DNA of 64,000 bases, from the NCBI RefSeq assembly GCF_026151205.1, contig NC_087079.1, positions 1 to 64,000 on the forward strand, in the 5' to 3' direction. A program made the translations under genes and the position numbers. Below, piece after piece: positions 9,962-22,000 of the stretch. The notes beneath the pieces are model-generated. The model was not told where the DNA came from, did not search any database, and worked only from the letters and a program-made list of their open reading frames with translations. The DNA comes from Bolinopsis microptera. Lineage: Eukaryota > Ctenophora > Tentaculata > Lobata > Bolinopsidae. Each line of letters begins with the position of its first letter. Within the stretch, counting starts at the first letter, position 1.

Positions 9962-11516
9962 TTAAAATAATTTATGGAGAGCCCCTCGGACAAAATAAAA
10001 ATTAATTATGCAGTAAAGGAATGTACTATTCATTCCTGAGGGGCGAAGGGACTTTAAGGCATGTATATATCGGTGCTCCTTTACATCTAAACTACTAGGA
10101 CTTGAATTTTCTAGAATACACACTGAAACACTATTGTTAAAATTTTCCTTCTGAGACAATCCATGCTCTATATGGAGGTGGAGTCCTACACAGTTTGAGT
10201 CATCATCCGTGTCAACCTTTTGCCCACTGATGATCTTGTAGAATGCTCTTCTGTGTTCGCCAAACCTTACCCGTAGCATTCTGGTGGATTTGCCCACGTA
10301 TGGTTTCTCACACAGTTTACATCTGATCAAATATATGATGTTGTAAGTGATGCATGTACCTGGTGCTGGTTTTACCCGTTTCCCATTGATGCTGATTTGT
10401 GTAGCACTATCAATAGACTCACACGTTGCGCAGTTCTTCTTTCTACACGGTTTTGTTTGACCGTGCTTATTCCCCAGAGCTATGTCTTTCACCTTAACCA
10501 ACCGGCTTTTGAGGTTGCTTCCTGTTTTCTTGACAAACTGGAAGAACTTTTTGCCATTCTTCTTTTCTTCAAGGGTGTTACTCTGTTGTTTTGAGTCACT
10601 CAGGTTACAAAAACTTCTGGTCTTCTTTAAGTTCTCCTCATACTTAATCACTGTGGTGACGATATCAGAGTCACTTCCGTAGGTTGAGACAACCCTTATT
10701 GGCAGGATCTCTGGCTTCAGTGTGTTGTCCTTGGGAGGTCTTCGTTCAAGGTTTCTTTCTGAGTTGAGAACTTTTTTGCTGATGTTGTTCACCATTTTTG
10801 AGGGATATGCAGCTGCCTTGAATGCTTGGCTTAATTCACTCAATCTGGTTTCCAGTCGTTCTTGCGAGTTGATTATTCTTCTGAGCCTGATGCACTGGCT
10901 GTAAACTATTCCACTATAAATGTGGTTTGGATGTGCACTGCTAAAGTGTAGATAGCTTCTTGAATCTGTTTCCTTGACATGAAGGTCAGTTTGTAAGTTT
11001 CCCTCAGGGTCGAAACAAAACTCGATATCAAGAAAAGCCACAGGTGTGCCAACTTCCTTCCATTGGGATTCATCAATGAGTAGCCCATATTCTTTCAAGG
11101 ATTTGTTTACATCGGAAATCCATTGGTCAAATTTCCTTTCAGTGCTGTAGAAGAAACCTGCACCATCGTCAATGTAACGTCTTACAGTCCTAACTCTCTT
11201 CATCATGTCAGTGTTACTGTAAACGCATTTGTTCATTACATAAAATACAGTTATGTTGGCCAACTGCACACACAGACTTCCACCTGTAGGCACTCCGTTC
11301 TTTTGGACGTACCACTTGTCTTCAAAGCATCCAATAGAGGATCTTAGGCTGATATCAACGAGGTCGACCAGCCAATCACAGAGTGCTGGTGTCCAGTCTG
11401 GTCTGGTGGTATTCATTGCGTGATGAACGGCTTCCTTGACAAGTTCAGGGTTTAATGAATCGTAGAGACCTTTGAAGGTGTTATTATTGAACGAAGCTAA
11501 CTCTAGACATAGTTAA
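9962..11516 (-). pseudogene. Penelope-like element, 5'-truncated (RT + GIY-YIG endonuclease)
   Basis: The frame is open for about 515 codons on the minus strand. It begins without a start codon near 11516 (first internal ATG 11416) and ends at 9962. The N-terminal part is the C-terminal half of an RT: GVPTGGSLCVQLANI corresponds to motif B, and RRYIDDGAGFF carries the catalytic YIDD. A Cys-rich linker (CRKKNCATC) precedes a GIY-YIG nuclease: YNIIYLIRC, then KPYVGKSTRMLRVRFGEHR, and a later H-x-H stretch. This RT plus GIY-YIG order defines Penelope-like elements. The fingers half of the RT is missing, so the copy is truncated and presumably dead, although the remaining frame has no stop. It lies 3' to 3' with the preceding LINE. 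Confidence 0.9.
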
Positions 11517-11535
11517 TACTACTTCTTTTAAGAAA

Positions 11536-11720
11536 GGGACTTGGAGTATAAACGACCAAGTTTGCATAAATTTCTATCCAACCAAGAACTCAGGAGGCAA
11601 AGGTGGGTGCGTAAACTTTTGGTCTGCACTCTCCGATCCTGTATCACCCTGGATTCTTCTCGACGTATCTTTGTAAAAGTTATATACCTTCTAGTCAATC
11701 TCTTGCTACTCCAAGTCCCC
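11536..11720. repeat. short element bounded by a 14-15 bp inverted repeat
   Basis: GGGACTTGGAGTA at 11536 is mirrored by TACTCCAAGTCCC ending about 11719, enclosing about 185 bases with no coding potential. It lies exactly where the Penelope-like frame breaks off, so it may be an insertion or part of the element's own terminal repeat. No target duplication could be assigned. Confidence 0.5.
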
Positions 11721-11907
11721 TAAGATATCTGATCTAAAGTTCGTGCTAGTTATATATATATGAAATATATTTTTGTGTGCTTTAATTGATACTAAATAAA
11801 ATTGTTGTTTTCTTGAAATTGTTGTTTTCTTAGCTTCCATCACTGATCCTGGTACTTGAGATTCCAGGTGTGGCTTTAAACAATGTTTTAAGGGCCCAAC
11901 ACTCAGC

Positions 11908-13126
11908 TCACTCAGTTGATGGTAGAACAGTGGGTCTTTGTGCGATGTTGTAGCAGGGACTCCACTTCTTGTTTTCTCTTGCTAACCAGATTGCATAGGA
12001 ACATCTGAGAGCAACCAAAGCCGCCTCTTGGAACACTGCTTTCTTTACTCTCTTTGTAACACCAAAGTAGTTTAGTAGGGCTGGTAAGGTATGATGCCAG
12101 AAGCCTCTACACCCAACCTCTACCGTAAAAAGCTGAGCTTTCCACCCACTGCCATGCAGCCCAGGAATAAGCTCTCTGTTGTAACGTGCTTGTTTACGTT
12201 CTACTTGGTCACTAAAGTTACTCTCGTCACCAACTGTCAACTCTACTAATATGACCACCTTTCCTTTATCAGACCAGACTACAATATCGGGACGTTCTGC
12301 AGTTCCGTAGATGTGCTGGGGGAACTGTGCTGGGAGGTCATCTTCGTCCCAGATAATCTGCCAATCTTGGTCTTTCTCAAAAGGGCTCTCTCTTTTCATC
12401 TTCGTCTTCGGTTTTTGGTAACAGCTGCTAGATGACTTGAAGCCTGTCCAGTCCTGAACTTCAAGTTTAAAATCTTTGTTGTTGAACTTCTCGATTTGAT
12501 CCAGTAGGGATTTCGCAATGACCCGCAGCACGTTGTCATGCCTCCAATTGTATCGTTTGTTGTTCAGCGAGAAGTTGCAAGCTACCAAAATGTGCTTAAT
12601 GTTGCAGTGTCTCCATCCGCAAAGTGGACAGTGTCCTGTGTCAGCATAGTTCCACAGGCTCATGTTTGCTGGAGTATTTGCAACGTCATGGGTTGCATTG
12701 AGGTGGAACTTAAGAAGAGCAGGGCTCATCTTGTAGTTGTAAATAAGGTTGTTCCAACCTAGGTCTAGCTGCATGGTGTTTTCCCATGTTAAGAATTGTC
12801 CTTGAACTCCCTTGTCTACCAGTGTCAACAGGATATCCTGCTCTGAGATGTGGGATAACAGTTCTTTCAGTTTTTCCTTTTCACTGGCTACACTCCTCTT
12901 GGATCCCAAGCCCATCCTGCCTTGCACTGTTACCCCTACTAACTCTCTGAAGTAGAGATCTCTTTCTCTAGCACTCAGCTCATTAGTGTAACCCCACCGA
13001 CTGCTCCCTTCTTGTTTCTTGGCCCTGTGCTCGTAGACCTCCTTAACTTTAGGATCCTTGCTACAATTATCAGCAGAGCACCTTAGTAATACACTATCAG
13101 ATAAATTATACTGTTCGGACTTCAGC
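11908..13126 (-). pseudogene. C-terminal part of an R2/NeSL-type retroelement (zinc knuckle + PD-(D/E)xK nuclease)
   Basis: The frame is open from about 13126, just after a TAG, to a stop at 11908: roughly 405 codons with no obvious ATG start. The middle holds a CCHC-type zinc finger, CPLC then H-x4-C in KHILVAC. This is followed by a restriction-like endonuclease core: RPDIVVW, then VILVELTV, then basic ERKQARYNREL. This arrangement is the C-terminus of early-branching, often site-specific non-LTR elements (R2, NeSL, CRE and related groups), where the nuclease cuts the target. No RT motif remains upstream, so this is a 5'-truncated copy. A stand-alone domesticated nuclease cannot be excluded because the frame has no internal stop, but the lack of a start argues against it. 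Confidence 0.72.
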
Positions 13127-13384
13127 TAGAGAAGACTTGCCTTCAAGAATTTGTCCGGAGAAGGCCTCGTTCACTCTGGAACATGTCAAATGGTAAACGG
13201 AGTTATCTGTTAATGGTTTTTTTGTTGTTTATGGTTAGAATTTAGAATGGAATCAATTTGATGAGGATCCAGACCTGCGTCCTGCTAGGATTAATAAGTC
13301 AGTTCTACAGTTGAAGAGGTCACTTTTTCAAACTTTGAATGGCGAAATTGGCTCGGAACTTCATTCCTAGATTCATCACTGTAC

Positions 13385-13740
13385 GGCCAGGTAGCGCAGT
13401 TGGTTAGAACGCCTGTCTTACAATCGTTAGGTTGCGAGTTCGAAACCCACTGACTGCCTGGTCGTGGGGTGAGCGTCGTCGACGTTCAGTTAAGGATCAT
13501 GAGTGGTCTATGCAGCCCCCCGGTCTACTCAGCCGAATACTCGAGAAATCGGGTGTGAGGGTTAAATGAGGAGCTGCACATTGCAGCAAAGTCTCGGACG
13601 AAGAAAGTATGGTACACACTACCTTAACCGTCACTGGCCAAAAAGATCCTTCGGCTTCCTGTAATTGGCTGGTTGCACTTGTGTAACATTGTGGCTGTTG
13701 GAATACACCGAAGTAAAATAAGTGTCTAGATAAAAAAAAG
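13385..13740 (+). mobile_element. tRNA-derived SINE
   Basis: The 5' head is tRNA-like. GGCCAGG at 13385 can pair with CCTGGTC at 13457-13463, the A box TAGCGCAGTTGG is at about 13392, and the B box GAGTTCGAAACC is at about 13437. The anticodon stem is degenerate, so it is not a functional tRNA. About 275 bases of unrelated body follow, ending in an A-rich tail at 13731-13739. Internal Pol III promoter, body and A-rich tail are the SINE layout. Confidence 0.75.
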
Positions 13741-16028
13741 TTAGTAACTACGGTGTACCATGAAACCAGTTATAGAACTGTATAGAAAGACCGATCCACC
13801 GGCAATAAATGAACCACATACTATATACCGACTCAATTTGAGTAAAAGTATAACCATCTTAAAAGGTTTGAGTCGAACATTTTTTTGTGTCTGCAAAAAT
13901 ATATACAAGGAATACAAGGAATAAAAAGAATATAAATCACCCATTTTCCCAATTGTGCCCCTTTATCGTCCTGACGATATAATACAGGGGGAGCCGCGCA
14001 CTTCGTGCACGGCGGGTCATACAACGTATGACAACTCCAGACAGTATTGATTATCTATGTAAACCCGCGCACGCACCTACCTTTTTGCAATATTTAGGAT
14101 CAAATTTGTTTGATTCACGATGTCAATCCTTCGCAGCTCGGTGAGGCACAGTGGTGCATCTCGCCGATCTACCGAAGAAGCATTATTTGATGCGCGCGCG
14201 ACCCAGTAGTGCATCGCGACCCAGTAGTGCATCGCGCTACAACAAATTTGTGTTTATAACCATAGTTTTGAAAAGCGACATACCCACATTTTTAGAAGAA
14301 AACATCTACTGCTCTATCCAGAGCCCTTGCGCTTGCAGTAGCGCGCGCCCGCCTTAATTGTGAAACAAGCGCGTCCGCAGTGGCGCGAAAGCACATGGTT
14401 AGGTGAAGTAACCGTTATGTTATTTTATTTTTCATTAAAATACAATAGCATGGGCACGGCCATGGCGTGATTAAATTTTTAAATGATTTTATAAGATTTC
14501 CCGCTTAATTTTGTGGTTTTATGTTAATTTAATAATAATAAAGCAAAGTTTAAAATTAAACAAGTTATACATTTATTTTATACGTATCGCGCGTTTTTGT
14601 TAATTATTATGTAAATTAAATGTTGGCTATTCAAATTTATTTCAAATGATTATACTTTAACACACAAAAACTGATCAATTTAATTTCATCGTTTTATCAT
14701 TATTTCAAAAATAGTACAACGCATATTGCACATAAATTAAACCAAAGGGTACGTTTTTTGTGTGGCGCGCAACTAATATTTAAAATAAGATTATCAAAAT
14801 TGATATCAAATCGAGCGCTAATAAGTTGTTCAATGTACGCGGCACTTTTGAATCTGGAATATATTTACTCGTATCATGTTCAATGGTTAAATTAGTTTTG
14901 TGAGTCACTGAACTGATCGAGCACGTTACATCCATTTGGTTAAAAACTGTTTTGTTGTTCGTTTATCCCTGGAATGAGGTCGAAGGCGTCTGGCTTGTCT
15001 GCTTTGATGTGTTGTTGTTGTTGTTGTTGTATGATAAATGCAACTACATTACTGCAGTTGCCCTGTCTGGACTGCGCTAGTAGTCGGGGACTAACTAGGT
15101 AAGAGTCACAGCATACAGGTCCCGGTATCCATTGCAGGAAAGTGATCATGTCAAGGGTTGGTTGCACCAGCGCTTGTGTGAGACGGGGAGCAGAGCTCAC
15201 TCCGAAACAGGGACTGACATAGTTGTTATCCTCCACAAGACACTAAACCTCACATTCTTCAATGGAAATGCAGGAATTTATATCGCGTAGGGGTTTCGTT
15301 AGCCCTAGGCATCCTCCATCACCATACCACACAGAATTGCGAGCCCAGAGCACACTATTTAAACCCGAGGGTACGCGTGCGATTGTGCGATACAGCTAAG
15401 AGGGATACCCTAGGACATCCTTGACCGCCCAGACTGGCACCCCTAATGGCCAACAACATTGCAGTGCGGCTTTAGCCCATACAGCATTGAATCTACTGCA
15501 GGGCTGTAATAAAAAGCACACAAAGCTTCAATTTACCCCTGTTAGCAACGTCACATCTATGGTAGATGAGACGCCGGGCAACAGGGGCTTGCTTTGATGT
15601 TCCTCTTGTCACCTACAGACACGAGATGACACGTGCTGATAAATTCATCCTGCACTGAATTGAAGTAGAATCTACTAGATGACATGATGCCTTTAGAAAT
15701 GGAGATTGATCGAGCTCCTATTTTAAATACCTGTCATGTTTGTCAGCGACATGTTTTGCTAGATTGTTTTTCTCGCCGGTTATCGTCCGTACGGCGTTAT
15801 TTTAAAACTATCTGTCAGATTGATCTCCGTCAGCGCCAAAATCTATATATAACATGATAGTTTATATGTTAGAACCTAGATTGAGCTGTCAGATTTAATG
15901 CCGTGAAGGTAGTGGCAAATTAAAAGCTATTTCCGTTTGCTAGCTTGTTTGAAACTAGGCTCACCTGTCACCTGCATCTCTAACACGTATTTAATGGTAT
16001 GTCTTAACACTTGACTGATATTTTAGAA
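13741..16028. other. intergenic region without a recognised gene
   Basis: AT-rich sequence with a CpG-containing patch at 14120-14400, including a 17-base unit (GACCCAGTAGTGCATCGC) present twice. A (GTT)n run is at 15012-15029. A GC-richer stretch at 14950-15640 contains a hairpin whose CCCCTGTT (about 15536) pairs with AACAGGGG (about 15588). No coding region, RNA gene or transposon domain was recognised. The 5' UTR and promoter of the PX-SH3 gene should lie at the right end; TTTTAG just before the ATG could be a splice acceptor of a 5' UTR intron. Confidence 0.4.
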
Positions 16029-19000
16029 ATGCCAAAGACAGGGGGTAAAGTACCCACCCGATCATATGGGCAGATTATTGAGTTGGAGTTGATAGAAGAT
16101 CTGAAGAAAGTGCACAAACCTAAGAAGCAGTTTGCTTATCAGATAGATGTCACGTGGACTGATAGTTCCACACGTAGAGTTTACAGGTTAGTTTTACATT
16201 AGACTCAGTATTGTAGTAACTTAGTGTCTGACTCAGTAATCATTGCGAAGATGATAGAGAAATAGAAAGTTTACATGTCTGCTCGGATAAAAGTATAAAA
16301 TAATGAGTAACTGTATTTTATTGCAGGTCCTATGATCAGTTGTACGAGCTTTACTGTTCGTTAACTGCTATCACTAAAGACGGTGGCATGGTTAAACTTC
16401 CTGGTGAGCAAATATTTCTATTGTCTACTGAATAATTAATTTTTGGGTTTTAATGCACAGCATTTAAGCTATGTGAGGTATTCATAGCTTGTCTAGATAT
16501 TATAATTGGATATTGTGCTCCGTAGAGCGAGCACAAGTTAAGTGGAAAGTGTTTCCTGGGGAGTTCGCCAGGGGAGGAAAACATGAACTTGGTGAGTGAG
16601 CTTGGAATGCTCGCCTTCTTTAAAAGTCACATTCAGTTGGATATTGCAATCCTGAGCTGCTAAAATGGATGTCTACAAAATACTTTGCTGTTGTGTTGGC
16701 TCTTTCTGCTGATAGAATGTCTGCTCGGTGGCTGAACTAAAGATGCGAAATGAATTCTCTTTAACCTTTAAATGTTTATTTTGTGATTTGAACTAGATTT
16801 CAGCACTTCTTTTCACTATAGGTCGCCAAATATTCGAGCGCTCAACTACAGAAAGCTTTGCTCTGAAGCACCTTCCTCATATAAAGCACTTTGTTGATTC
16901 ACTTCTCAGTATTCCCACTTTCATGCAGCAGGTAACGTTATATTATAAGCAATTCTGCCGTTTTCTGGTAAATGTGCTTAAAGACCTTTTAAAATTCTGA
17001 ATTCTTTAACGCAAATTTCCTTTTTGGGTCAAGAACTTTCCCTGAAAACTATCAGAAACCATTAAAGAATCAATTGCAGGCTCCCAAAGATCCCCTTTTG
17101 GAACCTTCTAAAATGCCAAGATTTGTCAAATATGTGTCATTTAAAGTGCTTGAAAACTTTGGATTTTTTAATGGTCTTTAACACTTCTTAAAAGCACTTT
17201 AGTCAGAAAACGGCAGAATCATTTTACCTGGGTATTATACTCTCCTCATTTCCTTTATAATATTCACATACGTAACAAATCTTTTATTTATCTATAATCA
17301 ATCTGTTATTTGTTAAAATAAATCTGTTATTTATTTGTAGTCTATCATTGCGATTGGAACATTTTAAACTAGTTGGAAGTTACAAGTTTTAGGTTTACAT
17401 GTTACTTTATCTTCACCAATAAATGTGGGGCAAAAATGGAAATGATCACCAAACATCTTCTACCATTGTTGTTTTCTGTTACTATTCCATAACTGTGTTA
17501 CAAAGTACGTCTTTCAGAGTGATCCGTTCCTTTGGTTTTGGGAGCCAAGTGTGGATGATTTGAAGATATTTGACATTGATAGGACGATAGAAAATAACCC
17601 TAAATACCCGCAACCCTCCGCTACTGTGCTGGTCAGTTTCCACACCCTGGTTCTTGGTAAACTCAATATTAATTATACTAAATACTGGGGGGGGGGGGGG
17701 GGGGGGGGGGGGCAACTATATTAAAGTATATCCCCGGGTCTAAATCGGAAAAAATCCTACATTTTAATATACTTTAATATACCTACAATTAGAAGATTTA
17801 TATTCTTCGTTAAGATTTACATGATGAACTATATTTTTCACTCAGATTCGCAAGATAAGCCTGTTTTAGGACTAGTACATGAATTTCCATCCAGATTGGT
17901 CAAAAATTGGCTGAGCTATGAGCTTTAAAAAGTATGCCCATATTTGGGCATACGCTTTTGCCCAAATTCGCTTTTGACCAAATTCGATAAAATTTCAATA
18001 TTTTTTAATGAGACTAACTCTATGTGAAAGATATAACTCAGTGTTTGTTGAATATAGTGGATACTAAGTAAAAAGACCTCCATGAACAAAATTGGGAAAA
18101 TTGCACATAATATCTCGGTTCGGAATACTAGCCAAAATGACTTCATTAAAATTGAAATAACTCCATCTAAATCAGTTTTTAATATTTTTTCAAGAACTTT
18201 TTGGAATAGATTAAGAATTGCATTTCAAGCTTATTTTGGGCAACAATTTTTGAAGTAGGCCTCCAAGGAGATAGGGATATTAAAGTATATTGTAGGTATA
18301 TTAAAGTATATTAAAGTATATCCCCGGGTCAAAATCGGGAAAAATCCTACATTTTAATATACTTTAATATGGTTGGCCCCCCCCCCCCCCCCCCCAATAC
18401 TTGTCAGATATAATAGTTATGCAGAATATGTGGTTATTCGATGTCTCCAAAATTAAAGAGCTACGACTTTTATAAAATTTCACATGATAACAGATATAGT
18501 TATGCAGAATATGTGGTTATTCGATGTCTCCAAAATTTACGAGCTACGAATTTTATAAAATTTTTTTAATTATATTTTATTTGAATTTTATTGGGAATGG
18601 TATCGCTGCCTTAATATTTAGTATTGCATTTGGGGAGCTGTTATAATATGCTGAGAGTTTTTAACTTGTTAACTGCTTGGTTAATAGCTTGGTTAGGGAA
18701 AGCTTGGTTAGGGAAAGTTCTAGGCTTTGCTGATGTCACCAAAAATACCTGAGTTTGTATGATTCAAATCAATTTGATTATCAATAACACTTCGCAAAAT
18801 TTCTTAGATTCCTTAATTGAAATGTTTATAGCAAATAGAAGTTGTATAGAAAATAATTATATTCTTTTCCTTTCAGAAAGGAGGAACTGTGATCGTTAAT
18901 GAAGATGAACAGGATTACATTTGTGTGTGTACTGCACTTAATCTGTTCTCAGGCACTATGCCACCTGAACATCAAGGTAAATCATTGTAGTCTTTAGTTG

Positions 19001-22000
19001 TTCAATGTTCATCTGTACAGACTTTAATTAACAATTATGATTAGTTTCTCAGGACTTAACACTCCCTTTCTGCTCTCGATATTATTGATGATATGTAATA
19101 TTGTCACTGAATCTTCCTGAACTAGTGAACTAATGCTATTTTTCCAGATGAGAAGGGGCTGTCTGTTAAAGAAGGGGATGTGATATATGTACTGAGAATG
19201 TCAAACTGTCCGTCTGGATTCTGGCAGGTATTTAATCATTATAACATTATAATCTGATATAACTTTTGTTGAACGTTTGTGAAGTGGTATCTGATAAAGC
19301 GAGTTTGCTCAAATTTGTGGTGCTTTAAAAATCTTACCATTGTCTAGTACAAGGTCTCTACAAGGTCTCCCGAAGTTTCTAGTACAAGGTCTCCCGAAGT
19401 GTCTAGTACAAGGTCTCTACAAGTGTCTAGTACAAGGTCTCCCCAAGTTTCTAGTACAAGGTCTCCCGAAGTGTCTAGTACAAGGTCTCCCGAAGTGTCT
19501 AGTACAAGGTCTCCCCAAGTGTCTAGTACAAGGTCTCCCGAAGTGTCTAGTACAAGGTCTCCCGAAGTGTTTAGTACAAGGTCTCTCCAAGTGTTTAGTA
19601 CAAGGTCTCTCCAAGTCTCTAGTACAAGGTCTCCCCAAGTGTCTAGTACAAGGTCTCCCGAAGTGTCTAGTACAAGGTCTCCCGAAGTCTTTAATACAAG
19701 GTCTCTCCAAGTGTTTAGTACAAGGTCTCCCGAAGTGTCTAGTACAAGGTCTCCCGAAGTGTCTAGTACAAGGTCTCCCCAAGTGTCTAGTACAAGGTCT
19801 CCTGAAGTGTCTAGTACAAGGTCTCCAAGTGTTTAGTACAAGCTCTCCAAGTCTCTAGTACAAGGTCTCTCCAAGCGTTTAGTACAAGGTCTCCAAGTGT
19901 TTAGTACAAGGTCTCTCCAAATGTTTAGTACAAGGTCTCCAAGTGTCTAGTACAAGGTCTCTCCAAGTCTCTAGTACAAGGTCTCCAAGTGTCTAGTACA
20001 AGGTCTCTCCAAGTCTCTAGTACAAGGTCTCTCCAAGTGTTTAGTACAAGGTCTCCAAGTGTTTAGTACAAGGTCTCTCCAAGTGTTTAGTACAAGGTCT
20101 CCAAGTGTCTAGTACAAGGTCTCTCCAAGTGTTTAGTACAAGGTCTCTCCAAGTGTTTAGTACAAGGTCTCTCCAAGTGTTTAGTACAAGGTCTCTCCAA
20201 GTGTCTAGTACAAGGTCTCTCCAAGTCTCTAGTAAAGGTCTCCAAGTCTCTAGTACAAGGTGTTGTAACTTGTAGGTACTAGGTAGCTCCATTTCATGTC
20301 CATTGTCCCTGTACTAGAGCCGGACTAGTGTATCTCTTATAACGGTCTTTAGTTACTACTCCTTTATGTAACAAGCACTCAAACTGCCACACCAGCTGTG
20401 CGTGTAATCCTACACTCAGTTATACACTCTACACAGAGTGTACACTGTACACGCCTTGTATTATCACATGCAATAAGAGATCCCTAATTAGGGGGTGTAG
20501 CACATATTTAGTACTACTAATTATTACATGACTACATTTTATAAGTGCCCAATTAATTGTGGGCTACTGTAGTACGTATTCTGGTGTTAAATTGTATTGA
20601 TCCCGTTTGATGCGACAAGGAAAAATGCTCTTATCAGAAGAGGAATTTACTCAACGTTTCAATGTTACAATGTATCGTATTCACGATCTCAAATTATTTG
20701 TTATGTAGTTTGCAACCATGCGACTCATAAACAATACTCATAAACAATACTCCAATCCGGATTTTACACGTACTGTAGTATGTACTTTTTTCTCCACTAA
20801 TTAATATTTTACCGGGGTAAGCACAGGGCTCCAATTATACTCTATCCAATAGTGATGATGACCACAGCCTCCTACGATAAAGAAGAAGTATGTACTATAC
20901 TGATTAATTTCCCGTAACACTTCCCCGTGTCAGACGGTAGCACTTTCACACTGTTTCACGGTTCCACATTGAATCACAGAGTTTGAATCACAACAAAGAT
21001 ATTATGAAATTCATTTTTATAACAGCTCAGCACAAAACAAGACTGATTTTCTCCCGCTATTCTTATTAAAAATCCAAAGATTAAAAACATTAGCCAAATG
21101 TACAAACAGCATCAAAACAGCAGGAAAAATTCTTCACACCGTCTTTCGTTGAAAAGCTACACAAAGTAGTAATGATAAGCAGCTATCTGCTTATCATTAA
21201 TGAATAATAGTTATTGATTGATAGTATTACCATTCTGAACCAAACACACTGTTTTACAAAGAAATAATTTAGCAGGTTGCCATAGCAATAGGTTTCCATA
21301 GTTTAAAAACAGATAATTTCATTATCTGTTGATTCACAAGCGGGTCTCAACTTGTACTTTCCTCTCCCGTGGTTCAATTGGCTTGCTCAACACATGAGGA
21401 TTGCCGCGAAATTCGCCCTCTACAACGTTCACTACAAATGTCCTGTACCTCTTCATCCTCCAGAAGAGTACACAGGGGTTAAGCGCTGCGTTAATAGCGA
21501 CACACACCACGTAGACAGAGGGCCAGGCGTAGTAGAATAAGTATTGGTTAGAGTACACCTCAACGAACTCCAATTTCCCCTCCGTGTAGATCAGGTGGTA
21601 GAGGAAGAAGGAGAAATTAACCACTACCGGGATGTTAAACAAGATGTAGAGTAATGTTACCATGGTGACGGTTATTGCAGCTTGGCGCTGCGGGCAGGTT
21701 CGATTAGTGTTTGGTATCTTGTTTCTGTCCTTGGAAAGTATGACCATGGTGATTACAAAGCAGACAGTGACAGGGATAATGGGCAGTGCCAGCTGACTTA
21801 TCAAGATTGCTAGTGTGGTTATCTCGTTCTGTGCGAAATACTCGTCAGTATGTGACACCAGGAAACAGTAGCGTGACATGGCCTCGTAGTCCATGTCATC
21901 ATACGTCATCAGGAGGAAGATCTTTACACTGACGGTTATCAGAAGGTATGTAGCCATGAAGAGGTACACTATGGAGGGTACCATTATAGCTCGCTTCCAA

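Noticed and set aside
13385-13463. tRNA-Val(TAC)-like fold
   Set aside because: The acceptor pairs well, but the anticodon stem does not, and a body plus A-rich tail follow; called a SINE instead.
14940-15236. 98-codon minus-strand ORF with a Gln run
   Set aside because: The start is non-ATG, the Gln run comes from (GTT)n, and no family is recognised; coding status unsupported.
19340-19858. Repetitive ORFs of 121-172 residues on both strands
   Set aside because: They follow from a 24-bp minisatellite whose period is a multiple of three; the frames mirror each other and have no domain or start context.
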